Of a stretch of 64,000 nucleotides of DNA, positions 12,024 to 25,899 are shown one piece after another (position 1 is the first letter of the stretch; each line of letters opens with the position of its first letter). Location of the stretch: the NCBI GenBank assembly GCA_947034895.1, contig OX344761.1, forward strand, positions 92,269,447-92,333,446, in the 5' to 3' direction. The translations under genes were made by a program, and so were the position numbers. The stretch comes from Rhytidiadelphus loreus. Lineage: Eukaryota > Streptophyta > Bryopsida > Hypnales > Hylocomiaceae. The notes under the pieces were generated by a model that was not told the DNA's origin, ran no database searches, and saw only the letters and a list, made by a program, of their open reading frames with translations.

Positions 12024-13052
12024 GTTGAGGAGTTTACGCCCTATGGAAGTAGTATAGTCCATAAGGTGAGACCCATTTCCCCAATTCCACCTCCCATGAT
12101 CAAATGGCAATGAAGTCACTGCATCGGTGTAAAGAAGATATGGGGTGTTGAGGTGGCCTTTTTTGATTTGATAGATACGGACTCTTTGAACAAAGCCTGA
12201 GATCAAGATGGCCTCCATCGGTTCTGGAATGAGAGAAAGTTGCCTTCCTACTACATTCCTCCCTGACTAGAAGGAGCTATGGCACAAAACTAGATCTATG
12301 AAAGAAGCTACCTTCATGTGGTCAATTTGGCATAATGCGGTTGTTGTTCATACTTGGAGAGCCAAGATTACCTGTAGCATTGACATGAATTGTAACTGTT
12401 GTAGCTTAGCAATAAAAGAATCCCCGTTTCATAGGTTTTATGCTTGTCCATGAGCACTAGAAGTTTGGGACTATGCCCAGTCCATTATCTATCATCTTAG
12501 AGGGGTGCAACCTATTGTTGGGCCACACTATCGTCTTGACTTTTTTCAATGTGTCTTTGGCTCATCTACCCCTAGACGGTTTCATGAGTTTAAGACCATT
12601 TGGAATCTGCTCCGTGGCTCTTTGCTTTGGATTATTTGGATCTCTCAAAACAGCAAGGTCTTTTCTTAGAAGCAATGGCCTCTGGATTTTACTTGCTCTA
12701 TGATTTGGGACGCTCTCCTCGACTCAGGCCGTGCGGCCTATCTCAACACTCAACTCAAAGTTCGTCAATGACCACTAGCTACTGCTAATATTTGGGCCAA
12801 ATTTGATCATAGTTGGCTTAAATCTCCTGTTCTAGTTAGCAAGATTGGTACTAGTGTTATTTGGAACACAAAGGGCCCCCCTTCGTGTTTATTTTTCTAG
12901 TCTCTCTTTCTCTTCTCTTCTTTTCTTTTTTGCTCTTATCTCTTCAATTGTCCAGCCTTCGTGGCTTGGTTGTTTTGTGTTCTGTTTTTTTTAATGCAAT
13001 GGTTTGTGCCATTTGTTCAAAAAATAAAAATAAAAATAAAAATAAAAATAAA
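12024..13052 (+). mobile_element. 5'-truncated LINE (non-LTR retrotransposon), degenerate, with 3' stem-loop and (AAAAT)n tail
   Basis: Conceptual translation from about 12300 gives a decayed reverse-transcriptase zinc-binding (zf-RVT) region: WRAKITCSIDMNCNCCSLA, then an HRFYACP-like segment, a stop, LEVWDYAQ and IWNLLRGSLLWIIWISQ. Internal stops occur at the codons after YACP and in KVFS*KQWP. The 3' end has a small stem-loop, AATGG-TTTGTG-CCATT (12998-13013), TTGTTC, and an (AAAAT)n tail to about 13052. Flanking direct repeats starting TAATGGTCAAT (12005-12026 and 13053-13074) match at about 19 of 22 positions and look like an aged target duplication. Known biology: 5' truncation, simple-repeat tail and variable duplications are typical of LINE insertion. 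It is not functional. Confidence 0.75.
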
Positions 13053-13074
13053 TAATGGTCAATCAGTAGTTGTG

Positions 13075-14350
13075 AAATGAACACGTGGTTGTTGTTTAAT
13101 GGACTATGCATAAAGTGAACTTGGTTTATGATTAGTGAGCTATTGGTTCATTCCTTTGCAATTGGTGGATTAAAAAATTAGGTGGGTCTATTTTCAAAGA
13201 AGTGGACAGGTGTCAAATTTATATTTGAAAATGAGAAATGGCTTGTTCAATTGGCTTTACATGCCAGTTAAAAATCTGAATTAAAAATTGAATACAACAT
13301 GGGACGGACGCAAGGCAATGAAGAGGGACTCTTGAACCCTTGTATATTACTTTATGCATGGGGTACTGTCTCTTTCTAGTTAAGACATATTTCTTCCCAA
13401 ATTGGACATGAGTAGATTCCTCAAAGTCTATGATCAATAATAGGTGCCTACGGTAGTTTTGTTTGGAAATTCATTACTAATGTTGAAATTATCAGAAAAA
13501 TATGGCACTCCTTTGGTTTGACTTCCCTACAATCTCTCTTCCATTACATGTTATTTTAGGCCTTGGAGAGACCGTTTGAGGGTTGGTCCCCTTCACTATT
13601 CCCCCCACAATGAAAGATAGCCAGCTGTCCCAAAAAAAACTCAATTTTTTTTTCTAGAAATGTGTTGGCAGCCTCTCAGCCATGTAGGACCACTGAGGTG
13701 TCATGCCAGCAGTCACGTTCCCTACGTTCTCACAACACTAGAACCCACGGGCTCTCAGAGACCCAAGAAACCATCTAATGTTGTGAAAATTTACTGAAAT
13801 TGTTTCCGTCATCTTCAACCAATCAAATTAACCAATCAACCCTTAAAGTGACGGTTTATGAGCATAGTCCTTAGAGGCAATTGTCATTCTGCCACTTCAA
13901 TATCATACTCAACTTTAGAAAATCTTAACTAATGATCAACAACTTTGAATGCCACAAAACAACCAACCAAAGAAAGAAAGAAAAGATATCTATCTATGAA
14001 AAATATAATGTTGTGTATTCCCACTTAAGATTCAACAACAATAGGACTTCAACTGTTACTTAGGGTTTACAAACCCTCTAAATCCACTAAACTTAACCTC
14101 TCTTACATCCTCCTACCCTTCAATAATTTTTTCTCCTCTAACATAAAGAGAGACAAAAAATCTCTAACTACTAGCAAGTATCTAATCCCTAGGGGGGGAG
14201 AAAGAGTCAAGAGAAGAAAAAAGAGAAGAGCCAAAACCAAACAACATTCACACTTAGACAACATCTGATCCATTCTTTGAAGTCGTTGGTGGAGAATTGG
14301 AGATGTACACATATTCAATCCACATTGTTGATGATCAACCACTTAGGATG
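13075..14350. other. Intergenic DNA with decayed repeats
   Basis: About 13430-13870 shows weak similarity to the right halves of elements G and I (GGTGCCTAYGGYAG, ending CCCTTAAAGTGACGG). No gene is visible. Confidence 0.35.
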
Positions 14351-15159
14351 GTCTTTTTTTACTTATGGGCATCCATAAATTTTCTTTGAGCAATGTTTCC
14401 TTGAGCATGAAAGTCACTACCTTCTCTAAGCCTCATTTTGCTTCTAATGCTTTCCACGCTTGAATGGCCTCATTGTAGGAAAAAGTTTCAAGTGTAAAAT
14501 ATTTTTGCCTATACATTTGAATCATCATTGGCAATATTTTGCTAAGATTGTTTTTTTAGGCTTGACTATAAGAACTTCAAGGTAAAAAATCAATGCTCAT
14601 CTTGAACCGACCTCAATATAAAGCAAGTCCCCATCTAAGCTAGCAAGAAGTACTCTAAAATTGGATCTTTGAGTTGTCGTAATGAAGAGATAATCTTCCT
14701 AAATAGATTGACATAAAAAATAGGGGTACATGTAGTAGCTGTGTTACTCTGCATTGTAGTTTTGAAAAGGGCTTATTGACAATCTAAGTTTTTGCTATTC
14801 AAAAGTTGGTGGCAACCAACTGCCTTCACCTTTGTGCCCAAATATTATTCAAGAGTGAGTGTAGTATCTTTTCAACACTACAATAATGGTGCAGAAACCT
14901 ATCTTTTGCCCCAACTTGATTCTAGTATTGGAGATACATAATGCCAAAAGCATTCAATATCTTATGAAAAGGAAACTAAGTGTCAAACTCATCAATGAGT
15001 GACTGTGCTATTTCTGCAAGAATTGAGAAACATCATTTTAATGACTACACTACAATAAAGAAGTAAACATTTCCAAAATTATAAATTGTGCCACATTTTA
15101 GCCTACCCTTGTAAAAAATTCATGCCAAACAAAATTAGCCCTTCAAATGCCATTGAAAG

Positions 15160-15345
15160 ATATTGGAATTTAGACATATCCAACAATTTAGCAATTTCAA
15201 ACAAATTCAACAATTCAACAAGTGCAACAATTCAACAATTTAAACAATTCTACAAGTTCAACAAAAGAACTCAAAAAGTTCATGAGACATGTCTAAAAAA
15301 TTCAAACACATTCAACAATTCAAACAATTCAATAAGTTCAAAGAA
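15160..15345 (+). repeat. CAACAATTCAA-type low-complexity array
   Basis: Degenerate repeats of CAACAATT / CAAATTCAA fill this stretch directly 3' (on the minus strand) of the decayed transposase. No exact unit length is maintained. Confidence 0.6.
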
Positions 15346-15369
15346 TAGAAATAAATGCAAGCACAAAGT

Positions 15370-16245
15370 AATTATATAAGGAACTTACGAGTCATTTGAG
15401 CTCTAATTGTATCCTTACACCAATTCATCACTTCACAGGTAACAAAAAACATCTCCTTCGTGACATTGTGTTGGCACTGAGCCAATATAGTATGGTCTAC
15501 CACATGGAAAACAAAATGGGTGATTGATGTACCTTCTTCCTCCAACCATTCCATGGTCATAGATTCATGCTTGCACTTCAATAGTGACTACAACTCTGGA
15601 AACAAATCTTTGTTGAATTGAGTTGCAGGATTAATAAAGTAAGTGGCTAATTGGGATTGGAAAATTTTCACAAGATTAAGAAATTTATATATGTATACAC
15701 ACATATATACATCTCTACTTTGAGCGAATTTGATGAAACAATCCATAATGGATAATAGAGGTAGGATATAAGCCAAAGATAGAAAGTTTCCAAAATTGCA
15801 AAGCATGTCAAAGTTGCTCTTGGTAGCATCAATGGTAGGCATGGTATCAAAACCTTCAACTTCATGACCAAGAGATGCATTGAAAAGGTCTAAACTGCTA
15901 AGTTGCTACAATGACTACAACAATGCACCCCAAGGGTGAATGGGCCAATCTTGTTGTCACACCAATCTTACTACCTTGAAAACTAAGGCTCTATTAAAGC
16001 TATAGTTCACCACTTTGCTTGCAATTTCTTCCTTGGATATGCTACCCTCACCCATCAAAGTACTTGTTATCATATCAGAGATGTTATCAGACTTGTACCC
16101 TTGAGCTCGCCCTTGAGTAACATGCTCCAAGTGAAGTAACAAAGGAACTCTAACAAAGTCCTTCACAACATATATATGCACTAGTAACCATTGTGTACTA
16201 TCTACCAATGTAACCTCGTTAGTAGCTATGATAGACAAATGCATT
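15370..16245 (-). pseudogene. Decayed hAT-like (DUF659-type) transposase
   Basis: Minus-strand fragments in different frames resemble plant hAT-derived proteins: WLLVHIYVVKDFVRVP (around 16180-16135), then LPLLSIMDCFIKFAQSRDVY (around 15770-15700). A further downstream frame runs at 15581-15372. The middle-domain fragment recalls the EVT..D...W..IHVYVV...RVP.LL pattern seen in DUF659/hAT-like genes of seed-free plants. Frameshifts and stops separate the pieces, so it is dead. Weaker related-looking coding traces extend down to about 14350 (for example an ETFSYNEAIQAWKALEAK segment). Terminal repeats were not identified. The family call rests on remembered pattern, not alignment. Confidence 0.5.
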
Positions 16246-19200
16246 TATTGAGACATTTTCCAACTTAGTGACTCACATCAATGTTTCATAGGCTATATTT
16301 CACCTTCAAATGCTCAAACAATGATCTAAAGGAAGTTTAATTAAACTAATTGAAGCCCATAAATCCCCAAAAGTTTTGTTCATCTACTCATGGCTTTCTT
16401 ATAGCTTGAAAGAAAAAAATTGCTTACAAGCTAGTGTGTCTACTAAAGCAAGAAAGGACCTTCCTCCTTGGCTTTTCTCCTGCCCATGACATATTGTTGT
16501 AAGAAAAGATCAAATTCGATCTACAACCCCCCATGATGCTAGACCAATTTGTCTATGAGGCATGTGAATCAAGCTAAGGACTTTAAAAACATCGATGACA
16601 TTATTATCTTAAAACCTAACATCTAAAACCATACGGGACACCTCAACATAAAACTTTTGAAATGTTATGACAACCTTTAGATCAACCCTTGTAGGATCTT
16701 TAATCATTTCAATGTTGTAGAATTTGGCCCCCCTTATTTCACTAGACAAGTGACGGAGGTAAGTAAATATAGGTCCAAATTCAAGGAGGACATGAAAATT
16801 TATAGTTGGATTAAATGTGTCTTATTTGAGTCACAAAAGTCAAGAAGAAAGCACATCCTTATGGAAGCCATCTTCACTTTCACAATAGCTCCAACAATAA
16901 AGATATCAACAAATTTACATTGTAAAAATATTTGACAATTTTGAAAGCATGTATAGAATATCAAACAAAAATAGAGAATACAAATAAATGTAAGATTATA
17001 CAATTTAGCAAACAAGGGAGAAATGGAAGCATCATCCTTACAAGGAGTATCATGCAAATAAATAAGGGCAAAATTTGAAGAATTAGTCACACAAACTAGT
17101 CATAGCTTGCTACCTAAACAACCAATGTATTTTATGGTATTTTCTTAAGGTTTTTTGAGGCATCATTCAATTAATTTTGAAGGGTTTGCAAGGCAGATTT
17201 CTTTTATGATTTCTTAAAATGACCACCCAACACATTCAATATAGAATCTATTGTAGTAGAAATTTCCTTATAAATTTCGTTTTTTGAGACCTTAACTCCT
17301 TAAGGGCAATTAGTTTTGTTCTATAAGCAATACAATGAGTTGAAGTGAGGAATGGGTTTACATATTTCACTCAAGTTGCTAAATCTATATTCTTCTCAAT
17401 CATGGTAGAAGCTCCATTGGATCCAAATCTAGTGCATTTACTTAGATTCAACCCCTATATCTTTGTAGCAACTGTAAAAATGTCAAATATCATTAAATTT
17501 TTTTTTTTTCCATCCTCAATCCACAATAAATTCAAGAAACACATAATAAATGAACTAGCCTTTGAAAAAAGTTGCAAAGACTATAAGATGCCTTTTAACA
17601 AGAATATTAATGGATTCATCAATCATTTAAACCAAAGAACTTAGAATCTTTAACTCAATCCAAAACTTTTCTTTAAATGACACAAGAGAGACCAAAGACC
17701 ATTTCAACACAATTTTTTCCATCACGATAATGTTTTTTAGTGATGAAAACTTTACAAGAAAGAAGATCACTTAAACTTTGAAAGTTATGAAAGGGAGAGT
17801 TTCATTCCCCATGAAGTAGGCAATCCTAAACAAGGATAACATTGCTCGTTACAATTGTGATTTGCAACTCCAACAATATGTTGTAAAGTTTTTTTTTATC
17901 CTCAAGCTTTTTAGACGAAAACGAAGATTTGGGGACTACAAGGAACAATTGGTTTTTAGTTGCATGGGGCATTTGTTGTGGGTGCTAATTTAGAGACTTG
18001 TAGTCGCTAAAAACAGGTCACTCTTGGAATTGTAGTTACAAAGGACAATGGAGTTGTTTTTCATCTATTAGCCTAGTTGGAACTTGTCGACATATTCTTT
18101 TGACATGGTTGCCTATATGGCATTTACTACCATTTAGATTTTATAGATTTGAAAATTCTAATTTCAATGATTTGAAAATTTCAGATCTAACTTCTTTTTT
18201 AGATTTCAGAAGTTCAAATATTAGTATTTAATAGACTCTACTTGTTTAGGAAACATTACAATTTTATAGATTTCAAAATTTCTTAGATTTTAATTATTTT
18301 TAAAAGTCTACAAACTATAGAAGTCTTAGAATTCTATTAATAAAATTCCTTACATAAAAATACAACAACTTACAAGTCTTATATATCCAACATAATGGTA
18401 TTCAATCTTGACAATTGATATGGGACAATTGATATAAGACAATTAAAAAACCACAACCATTGTACACTTGTAGTTGCTTTCTAGTCAAATTGTAGTGACT
18501 TTCTAGTTGTATTTTGTTTTTTTGCAAATCGACACAATGGATTCCATGGAGCATAGACTTGTTCACATCAACAACTAAAATGAATATTGGATGGTGAATA
18601 GCTCACATTCATTCCAAATTTGAACTTTGTTATATTCCCATAATCCTATTTTTCATTCTACAACTACTTTGCCACTATTTTGCAACTACAACAATGTACA
18701 CATAAGATTTATTGCTAATGAGAAAGGCTATAGTTGCAGGATAGTCATTTAGGACATTTAGTTGTTCTTTAACATTTAGTTTTTTTTGTGTTCTACAATG
18801 TACATTAGATGAGTTTCTGCTGCAATTAAGGGCTGCGAGTTCCCTGTTGTTCCCTTGCATTGGGATCTCTGCCACTTAGCCTGTTGACGTGGTTGAGAGA
18901 TGGCCATGTCAACAGACATTTTTTTTAATATTTTAATTTTTTTTCTTCCAGACAGCACAGGTTGGTTCCTAACAACGGGAACTAGCCTGAAACGGCCCTC
19001 CTAAAGGATTGAATCCCATCTAATGTTTTACTATGGTCTTTTATAATACTAAAATCTTAATATTTGTGGAACCCTTAATGGCATATGCATTTTGTGATAC
19101 TAAAATCTTAATATTTGTAGAACCCTTAATGGCATATGCAAACTTATCTCTATCCTCCTTACAAGTTTTACAAATAACCCTCCCCAAGTCACAATCATGA

Positions 19201-19990
19201 ACCAAGAATACAAATCATACCAAGAATCTTTTTAGTCTAGATCAATGTCATTGGGTTTCTTATTAGAAGGTGTAATGGACTAATGAATGAAGAGGAAGTA
19301 GATCCATGCATGTCCACCAAGTCTCTAATAGATCCAACCCTAAATAGCATATCATGCATGGTATCCTCTACCTTTTAGCGATAAAAAAAATTAGAAGTAT
19401 CTCCCCCCCTCCAAAAAAAAGGTCATAAATTCTTCATTAAGATTTATAGGAACTAAAAAGACTCAATTAAGACTCTAGAGCTCTTAAGTCTTGACAATCA
19501 ACAACACTTCAAGAACACTACAGCACAACCAATCACCAACAAGAATGAATGCGGCATCAACACTTCAATAGGAGCATCTTCATGGCAACATCAACGCTCA
19601 ACAAGAGCAACAACAACAACACACCAACAATGCGACATCAACAAGAGTAGGAGTTCCAGACTAGACTAAACAAGAATGGGCAAGCATGAAGTGGCAAGAG
19701 TTGGATCAACGACAACAAGCAACAACACAGACAAGATTGTAGGGAGCTTACCGGTAGCAACACATAAGGAACCCTAATCCACCCAACCTAAACAGATACC
19801 CTCCTACACAATACCTGGCCTATCCTTAGATATGAACCTCACCTTATTTGGGTATCAACCAATGGACACTATACTACAGTAGGTGATATCCACCAAGTGC
19901 TAAAAGGAGATAGGTAAAATATCCTCCAATTTTTTGGGAGCACCGGTTCATTTTTGACCGTACTAAATTTCAAATTTGCATCCTTTGATT
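16246..19990. other. AT-rich DNA without a recognisable gene
   Basis: It may include the 5' part of the decayed transposase up to about 17100 on the minus strand. The only other structure noted is the 51-bp-period duplication at 19046. The stretch 19490-19720 is CAA-rich. Confidence 0.35.
19046..19140 (+). repeat. 51-bp-period direct duplication
   Basis: A 44-bp block starting ATACTAAAATCTTAATATTT occurs at 19046-19089 and 19097-19140 with one mismatch, separated by seven bases. Confidence 0.85.
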
Positions 19991-22900
19991 TCAAAATGCA
20001 ACCGTTTTTTTTTTTTTTTTCCGACTTACATTGAACTAGCTGCCGGATTAGAACAAATCAGTGTTGCCGTGAGGGAAGAGGATTGGAGTCAAACAAGTGC
20101 GGCTCGACTTGCCACCACTGCACGGATGCTTACTTTTTCGTACAGCTTGAGTGGGCCGAGTGCTTAACATAAATTCGTAAAGCTCGGTTGTTTGTTTGCT
20201 GGCTGACTTCCAGCCTTTCGAGACTTTCGAGGCTCTTCCGTCCCTACAAGTGGCCACTTCAACGTACACATTTTTTCAGAATATAAAATATTCTGTGAGG
20301 GCAAAGAGATTTAGGCTCTTTTTTCTTTTTATGTATGTAAAGCTTAAAACTTAGAATAACTTATTATCAGAGGATCGACTTTCCTGTAAATGGTGCAGGC
20401 GCCACGTGTTGGTGCTTCGTAAAAGTTATGACATTGTCAAAAGCCTCCATTGCAGGAACTCAACCTGGGCCGCTAAATTCAAATCCAGTGAGGCCATGCC
20501 ATCTGCCTAAGATATCATACACAGTTGGGAGAGTGGTACTTTTTAGCGTTTAGTAACGAAATCTGTTCCCGAGGGTTGTTTGGTATGCTTTTGGAGGCAA
20601 TCCGTTTCTTGAGTCTTGAGTCCGCCATTGTTTTTTTTATATCAATTGTTGGCATGGGCTCTGTCTGTCCTACACTAACTTACACCTCACGATTTCGTGA
20701 ATCGTCACCGCCAACTGTCATGAGGTAGAAGCACCCGAAACTGCCACATTCCCGTGTCAAGAGCTTGTTTGATAAAAGATTCTCGGGACCCCATTTGAAT
20801 TGGTTGGGGATTCAGCTAGATCGACACCATCAGTTTCTGTGGCAGGAAATTGAACGTAAATTGGTGTACGTACTGGCTGGACTTCGCAAAAGCTTTCCTT
20901 AGCTGGTCGTGCTACTGTAGGTGAACTCAGTTTTAGCAGTATGATCATTCTGCCTTATGGTTTAATTCTTCGCATCAATTTGGGCAGGCTCTATGAGAAT
21001 TCTTCGACAAATTATAGCAAAAGTGGTTAGTTTTCTTTTGGCATGGACAGGCATGGAATATGCCAAGCAAAATATATTGGGTACGTACGCTGGGCAGACC
21101 TTTGTTTACACCGCAAGTACGTACGTTCGGTGGTCTTCCTTTGTTAGATCCTGAAGAGACATCGAATCTCTTGCTTTACTCATCAACAAGTGGTAATGGA
21201 TCATTCATGCTTTAGAACGTGGTGAGTACGTCGAATCTAAAGGACTTCAGTTGAAGCCACACAAGCAAGAAGGCCAATGGGTCGCACTGGATGATGGTAC
21301 ACAACTTTTCAGGATCTGAGCGAGGCTCCAAAAGCATGGAACAAGGTTTTGGTGGCATGGAGGAAGTTGGTGCCTCAGAACTACTGTAGTGCCTCTCTGT
21401 ACTTACCAGTCAGGAGATTCTCCACACGAGTTTAGGGTGGGCTTCTACGTTAACTTCGAACGTCGATTTCGTTAAATTGGCGATATTCCAGCAACCGAAA
21501 TTTGTGAAATATATCTTCCCCCAAAAGGTGTAATTTCAGGGCACAAACTAGGACAGGTACAGATTTGGGGCTCAGGCCGCACGCCAAAGTAATGGAATAT
21601 CGCCAATTTAACGAAATTGACGTTTTCGGTTCTGCTTTGCCTCGAGTACGGCAGATATAGATATAGCTTTGCATGGCCTTACCACAGTTCGTGCTTTATG
21701 GGACTTGGACCATAAACAGTTTCAACCCTGGGCGAATTTATGTACAGCAAAACAATTCTCTTGTTAGACTCTGAATTACGTGCATTACTACAATGGTTGA
21801 AAGGCTAATTTTCCTCAGGAATGGACCAGACTGCTCAATCACTGAAGAGAGGGTTAAGGTCAATCAATTGATCAATTGCAAGATGTCTTGTATGATTGAA
21901 TTTACTCGCTCCAAAGATTTGTACCTTCAAGGCGCGCTTCAAATTGGTCAGGTCCTATCATGTAGCTTCTTCTGTACACCCTCGAATCCCCGACGCGCGC
22001 AATGGTTTGTTCACAATTCAATTCGCGTTGGGGTACGTGATCAACACGGGGTCGGAATTTTTCAAGATCCTCATTCTTCAACAGTAGTACCCCAATGCTC
22101 TAAGGGTTTCATGCCTCAAGCTCTGTGATGATGTTACGATTCTTCGGTTACTTGTCGTACCGAACAAACATATTGCAACTTCGTTTTCCAAGAGGTACTT
22201 CAACAGATATGGAAGTTCATCATGGTTATCAGACTCGTTCGAGTAATTAATAACCGTGGCGAAAGGAAAAGCTTTAATATTTGAATTTGCTCTCCCATTC
22301 CTTACATGTTGGACGAATGGACCGTGAGCATTTTGACCCCAATTCAATAGATGGCAGTGGCGTGATGAGACACCGCTCGATCATGTCGTATACAACGAAG
22401 AAGGGTCGTGATCTGATGAACCCCAGGACCACTCTGGAGCGATCTATCACGGAGAAATGGTCCGGTCGCGTTTCTCCGGCTTTCAAGCCTCGATCAATGG
22501 CGTGATGTTTGGCAACCCGTGCGTCCCAGAAAAGAGGCGGAGCTTACATGGGTTGTCTTTCATGATGCTGCTGCATGCAGTGAGGTTATCTTCTGCGGGT
22601 GCGCTGCGGGTGTGATTGGCCATGAAATTTTCAAGGCTACACAACCCCCAAATAGAGGCAGACTTTGCACCTGCACACCAGTAGCTGCGTCCCCGTTGCA
22701 ATCGACATGTAGCATAAAGAATCAACCCTCCGACCAATGTTTCATGCCCATGTTGCAATCTACAGGGAGATGAATCCTTACTTGATCGTCTTTATGGTTG
22801 CCGACTTTTGAGACGTCTATGGGACTATGCCCAGACCACATTTCATTGATTGGTTGGTGAAGGTGTAGGTCCCGATCTCTGCTTTCAGTGGATATAGGCT

Positions 22901-23120
22901 TGCATCTTTTTGGCAATGATCTATCGAAAAGGTATAAGAGATTTTTTGCATGTTTGGTCCTTATTGAGAGGATCAGTACTTTGGTTGGCTTGGCTTGCAC
23001 ACAATGCCCATGTCTTTGTAAGCTTGTTTTGCAATGTGCTCTACAGTCCATTGTATTGCCAATATTGTGGCAAAACTTCACACTTAGTTAGTGGATGTTT
23101 ACCACTCACTTAGGGTTCCT
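19990..23120. other. Mixed-composition region with no assignable gene
   Basis: It is less AT-rich than its flanks and holds several open frames of 60-120 codons on both strands: 21793-22128 plus (111 codons), 22722-23081 minus (119) and 22483-22758 minus (91). None resembles a family I know and no convincing splice chain was found. It contains the 29-bp hairpin at 21461-21622. A tRNA-like T-arm (minus strand, about 20470-20450, CCCAGGTTGAGTTCCTGC) hints at a SINE relic. Confidence 0.35.
21461..21622. repeat. 29-bp near-perfect inverted repeat with a 104-nt loop
   Basis: The arm at 21461-21489 (CGTCGATTTCGTTAAATTGG then CGATATTCC) pairs with 21594-21622 with one mismatch. A few flanking bases can extend the stem. 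It lies in mixed-composition DNA away from the AT-rich transposons. It may be a hairpin RNA precursor or a small element; no terminal duplication was seen. Confidence 0.7.
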
Positions 23121-23799
23121 TGAATACTAGATGGTGACTTGGACTATTTAGAAGAAGCCTGGGCCTTTAGGGATGTTAGTGTAGTTTCATTTATTTATCA
23201 GTGAAAAAACTGACAAAATTGAAAATCTACTTTGCAGCTAATGCTACTTTGTTTGGTCATTACTAGGCTTGCATCGCTTGATAGTTGTGCCTTTTTTTGC
23301 AATGATTTTAAAGCTTTCACTTGTGTCAAAAAACACAAAAAAGTCATATTTTTTGTTCCTACTACATGCATGATCCAAAGGATGTTTAAAAAAAGTGAAT
23401 CTTATCTTCCTTGAGAGAAAACCAATTCATAATTTTTGACATTCACACAATATTATATGAATTTTCAAAGTTGAAAGCATGGGTCACTTATTTATGCCAC
23501 TAGATTGCTCTTAACCTCCAAAGTCCCAAGGTCTTTTTTTTTGAAAAATTGCTCAAAACTACCATTTCTAGTGCAAAGAGCAATTTTTGTTTGTTTGTAT
23601 ATTTATCCATAGGAGCTTGCTATAGACTAGTATGAGAATAGGTGGAAGAAATTTCAGAAACTTTAACTACATAGATTGCAAGGTATTTGCGTTCAAAGTG
23701 ATGAAAACATGATTTTTTGGCATTGTTGAAAACTAGTTTTTACAATTTGGAATCCTCTTAACTTAAAATTTTTGCATTTCAAATTTTGAGTTAAAAAAA

Positions 23800-24430
23800 C
23801 CTTTTCATGGAGAATTGAGTGAAGGGTTTAGGAAAAAAATTCAAAGAAAAATAGTGTAATTTCCATTCTTAAAAAAATTATTAAGTAGAAATAGATACAA
23901 GATAGAGTGAAAAATAAAATCATTAATAACTCTAAGATGGAATTGAAACACAATGATTCCAATAGTAAGATTGTTCTAATAATCTGGCAAAGTTAACCCT
24001 TATAGAATAGGGGGGAGCAAAATGTGAAAATTGACCTCTATAACAAATCCAATATGTTATTTTTTGAAGAACTTACTATGATTGTCCACAAAACAATTGT
24101 CTGCAAGATACTCTATATATAACTTTATCATCACTTATCCAAATGGAATGAACCAAATCTTCCCATATAGATTAATGATAATTAAAAAATTATTTCACTA
24201 TTTTGTTGTTGTTGCCTACTCTTGACTATTTTGAACTTGTATGGCATAACTATTGCTTTCATGCACAAATTGAAATAAAAATTATATTGCCAAAAAATCT
24301 ATTTGTTTTTTGGTTATTAAAAAAGGTTTAAGAAAATCATCCCAAAAATTGAGATCATAGGAACCTATCCAAACTACCTTACTAGTGTCTCTCCAAGTGT
24401 CCTCCACAAAGATACTTGGAACTTTAGGGA
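23800..24430. mobile_element. TTAA-family relic L2
   Basis: It ends ACTTTAGGGA|TTAA at 24431-24434 and matches relics L1 (1-626) and L3 (49319-49862) over much of its length. The left boundary is not clear. Confidence 0.5.
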
Positions 24431-25434
24431 TTAAAGAGACATCCTTGAATCACAAAATGTTTCAATTCCCATTGGCTACCTCAAAGAACTTTTCCAAACC
24501 CATTATTTGTTCTTGAAAGCTTGTTGTGGTTTTCGAGTGAATGAAAGTGGCCATTCAAGACCCAAATATAATGTTTTGTTTTTATTGAATCTTCATAAAA
24601 TGGATTAAGAAAGGCCCTACACCTAAAGAAGACTTTGAAATTGAATGCTCACTTGAATTTGCAGGGTTGCAACTAATGAACTCATGATCAACTTCAAACA
24701 TCTATATCTTTTATTTAACCCCTACTTTATTGCGTTGTATTGAGACCCAAAATTGGTTTGAATACTCATACACAAAGCAAGGCTAGAATCTTCATCTATA
24801 ATTTATTTTCTAACAAATCTAACTGTACAATCTTTTAGTTAACTTAGGCGAGTACATCCTCACAAAATTCCATAATGAAAGTTCTCATCCTTTGCAAGTT
24901 TGATGTGCCTAAACTCCCAAAGTAGTTTTTTTAAGCCCTTCCTAAAGGTGAAGTTTTGTCTTTCAACATTTCTATACAAAAGAATGCATGTCCCATAACT
25001 TGTGCATTTTGGTCGATATGTTGGAAAATGTGTTGAAAATACATCATAATTTTTTTGACAAAAAACCCTTCATATTCAACTTTTAAAAAATTATAAAGTG
25101 AAAGGTAGTATTAAATGAAATAAAAAAATGAATCACTTGTAACATTTACAAGAAATTAAGAATTGTCAATATGAATGATAAATTTTTTTTTGTAAACAAT
25201 AAATATCCCTTGTTTTATTTTGAGAATTTTGAAAATTGATTTCAAAAAACAACTTTATATGTTTTTTTCAACCTTCACTGCCCACAAAATAAAACTCTTC
25301 ATAACTTTCATCTCATTATTAGGAATTGAATGGTACAAATGTTTTCGAGTAGGTACAGATATATACAATCAAATAAAATTAATTTCCAAAATATATTTTT
25401 CCCTACCTAGTTTGATATTGACTTTTTTATAATT

Positions 25435-25601
25435 ATAATTTTTGCAATATTTATAGGTATGACATGAAATAAAGTTTCACATGTAGATGAAGATAATTAG
25501 CATCCATTCTGAGTGTCATGCAAAAATTCCAAATTATAAAGTCAAATAGACGAGGCCTAAGTTCTCAAAAAACCCAAAGTGTCTCTTTAGTCAATTAAGG
25601 G
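25435..25601. mobile_element. TTAA-family relic U2 (right end)
   Basis: It matches 1905-2079 and ends in a degraded AATTAAGGG|TTAA at 25602-25605. No left end was found. AT-rich sequence on either side holds no gene. Confidence 0.4.
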
Positions 25602-25899
25602 TTAATACCTTCAATGTTTGATTTGATTGGAAAATTAAATCTCTAGGGGTAAAGTTAGTCTAGAACAATAGGATGTATTCCATTGATTATTAATTACACT
25701 TACTTATCAAAGGTCAAAGGAAAAAACACAATGTGAATCTTTGAGTTGAACTTAAAAGATTTCTCTAATGAGTGAACCTTTCGTCACATGTAGAAACTTG
25801 CATAATGGTGTTCATTGAAGTTATAAATTTGTGACTTTTTCAACCCAACAACCCAATTCCAACCCAAGTTCCACACTTTTTTTCTGTTATTGTAATGTA

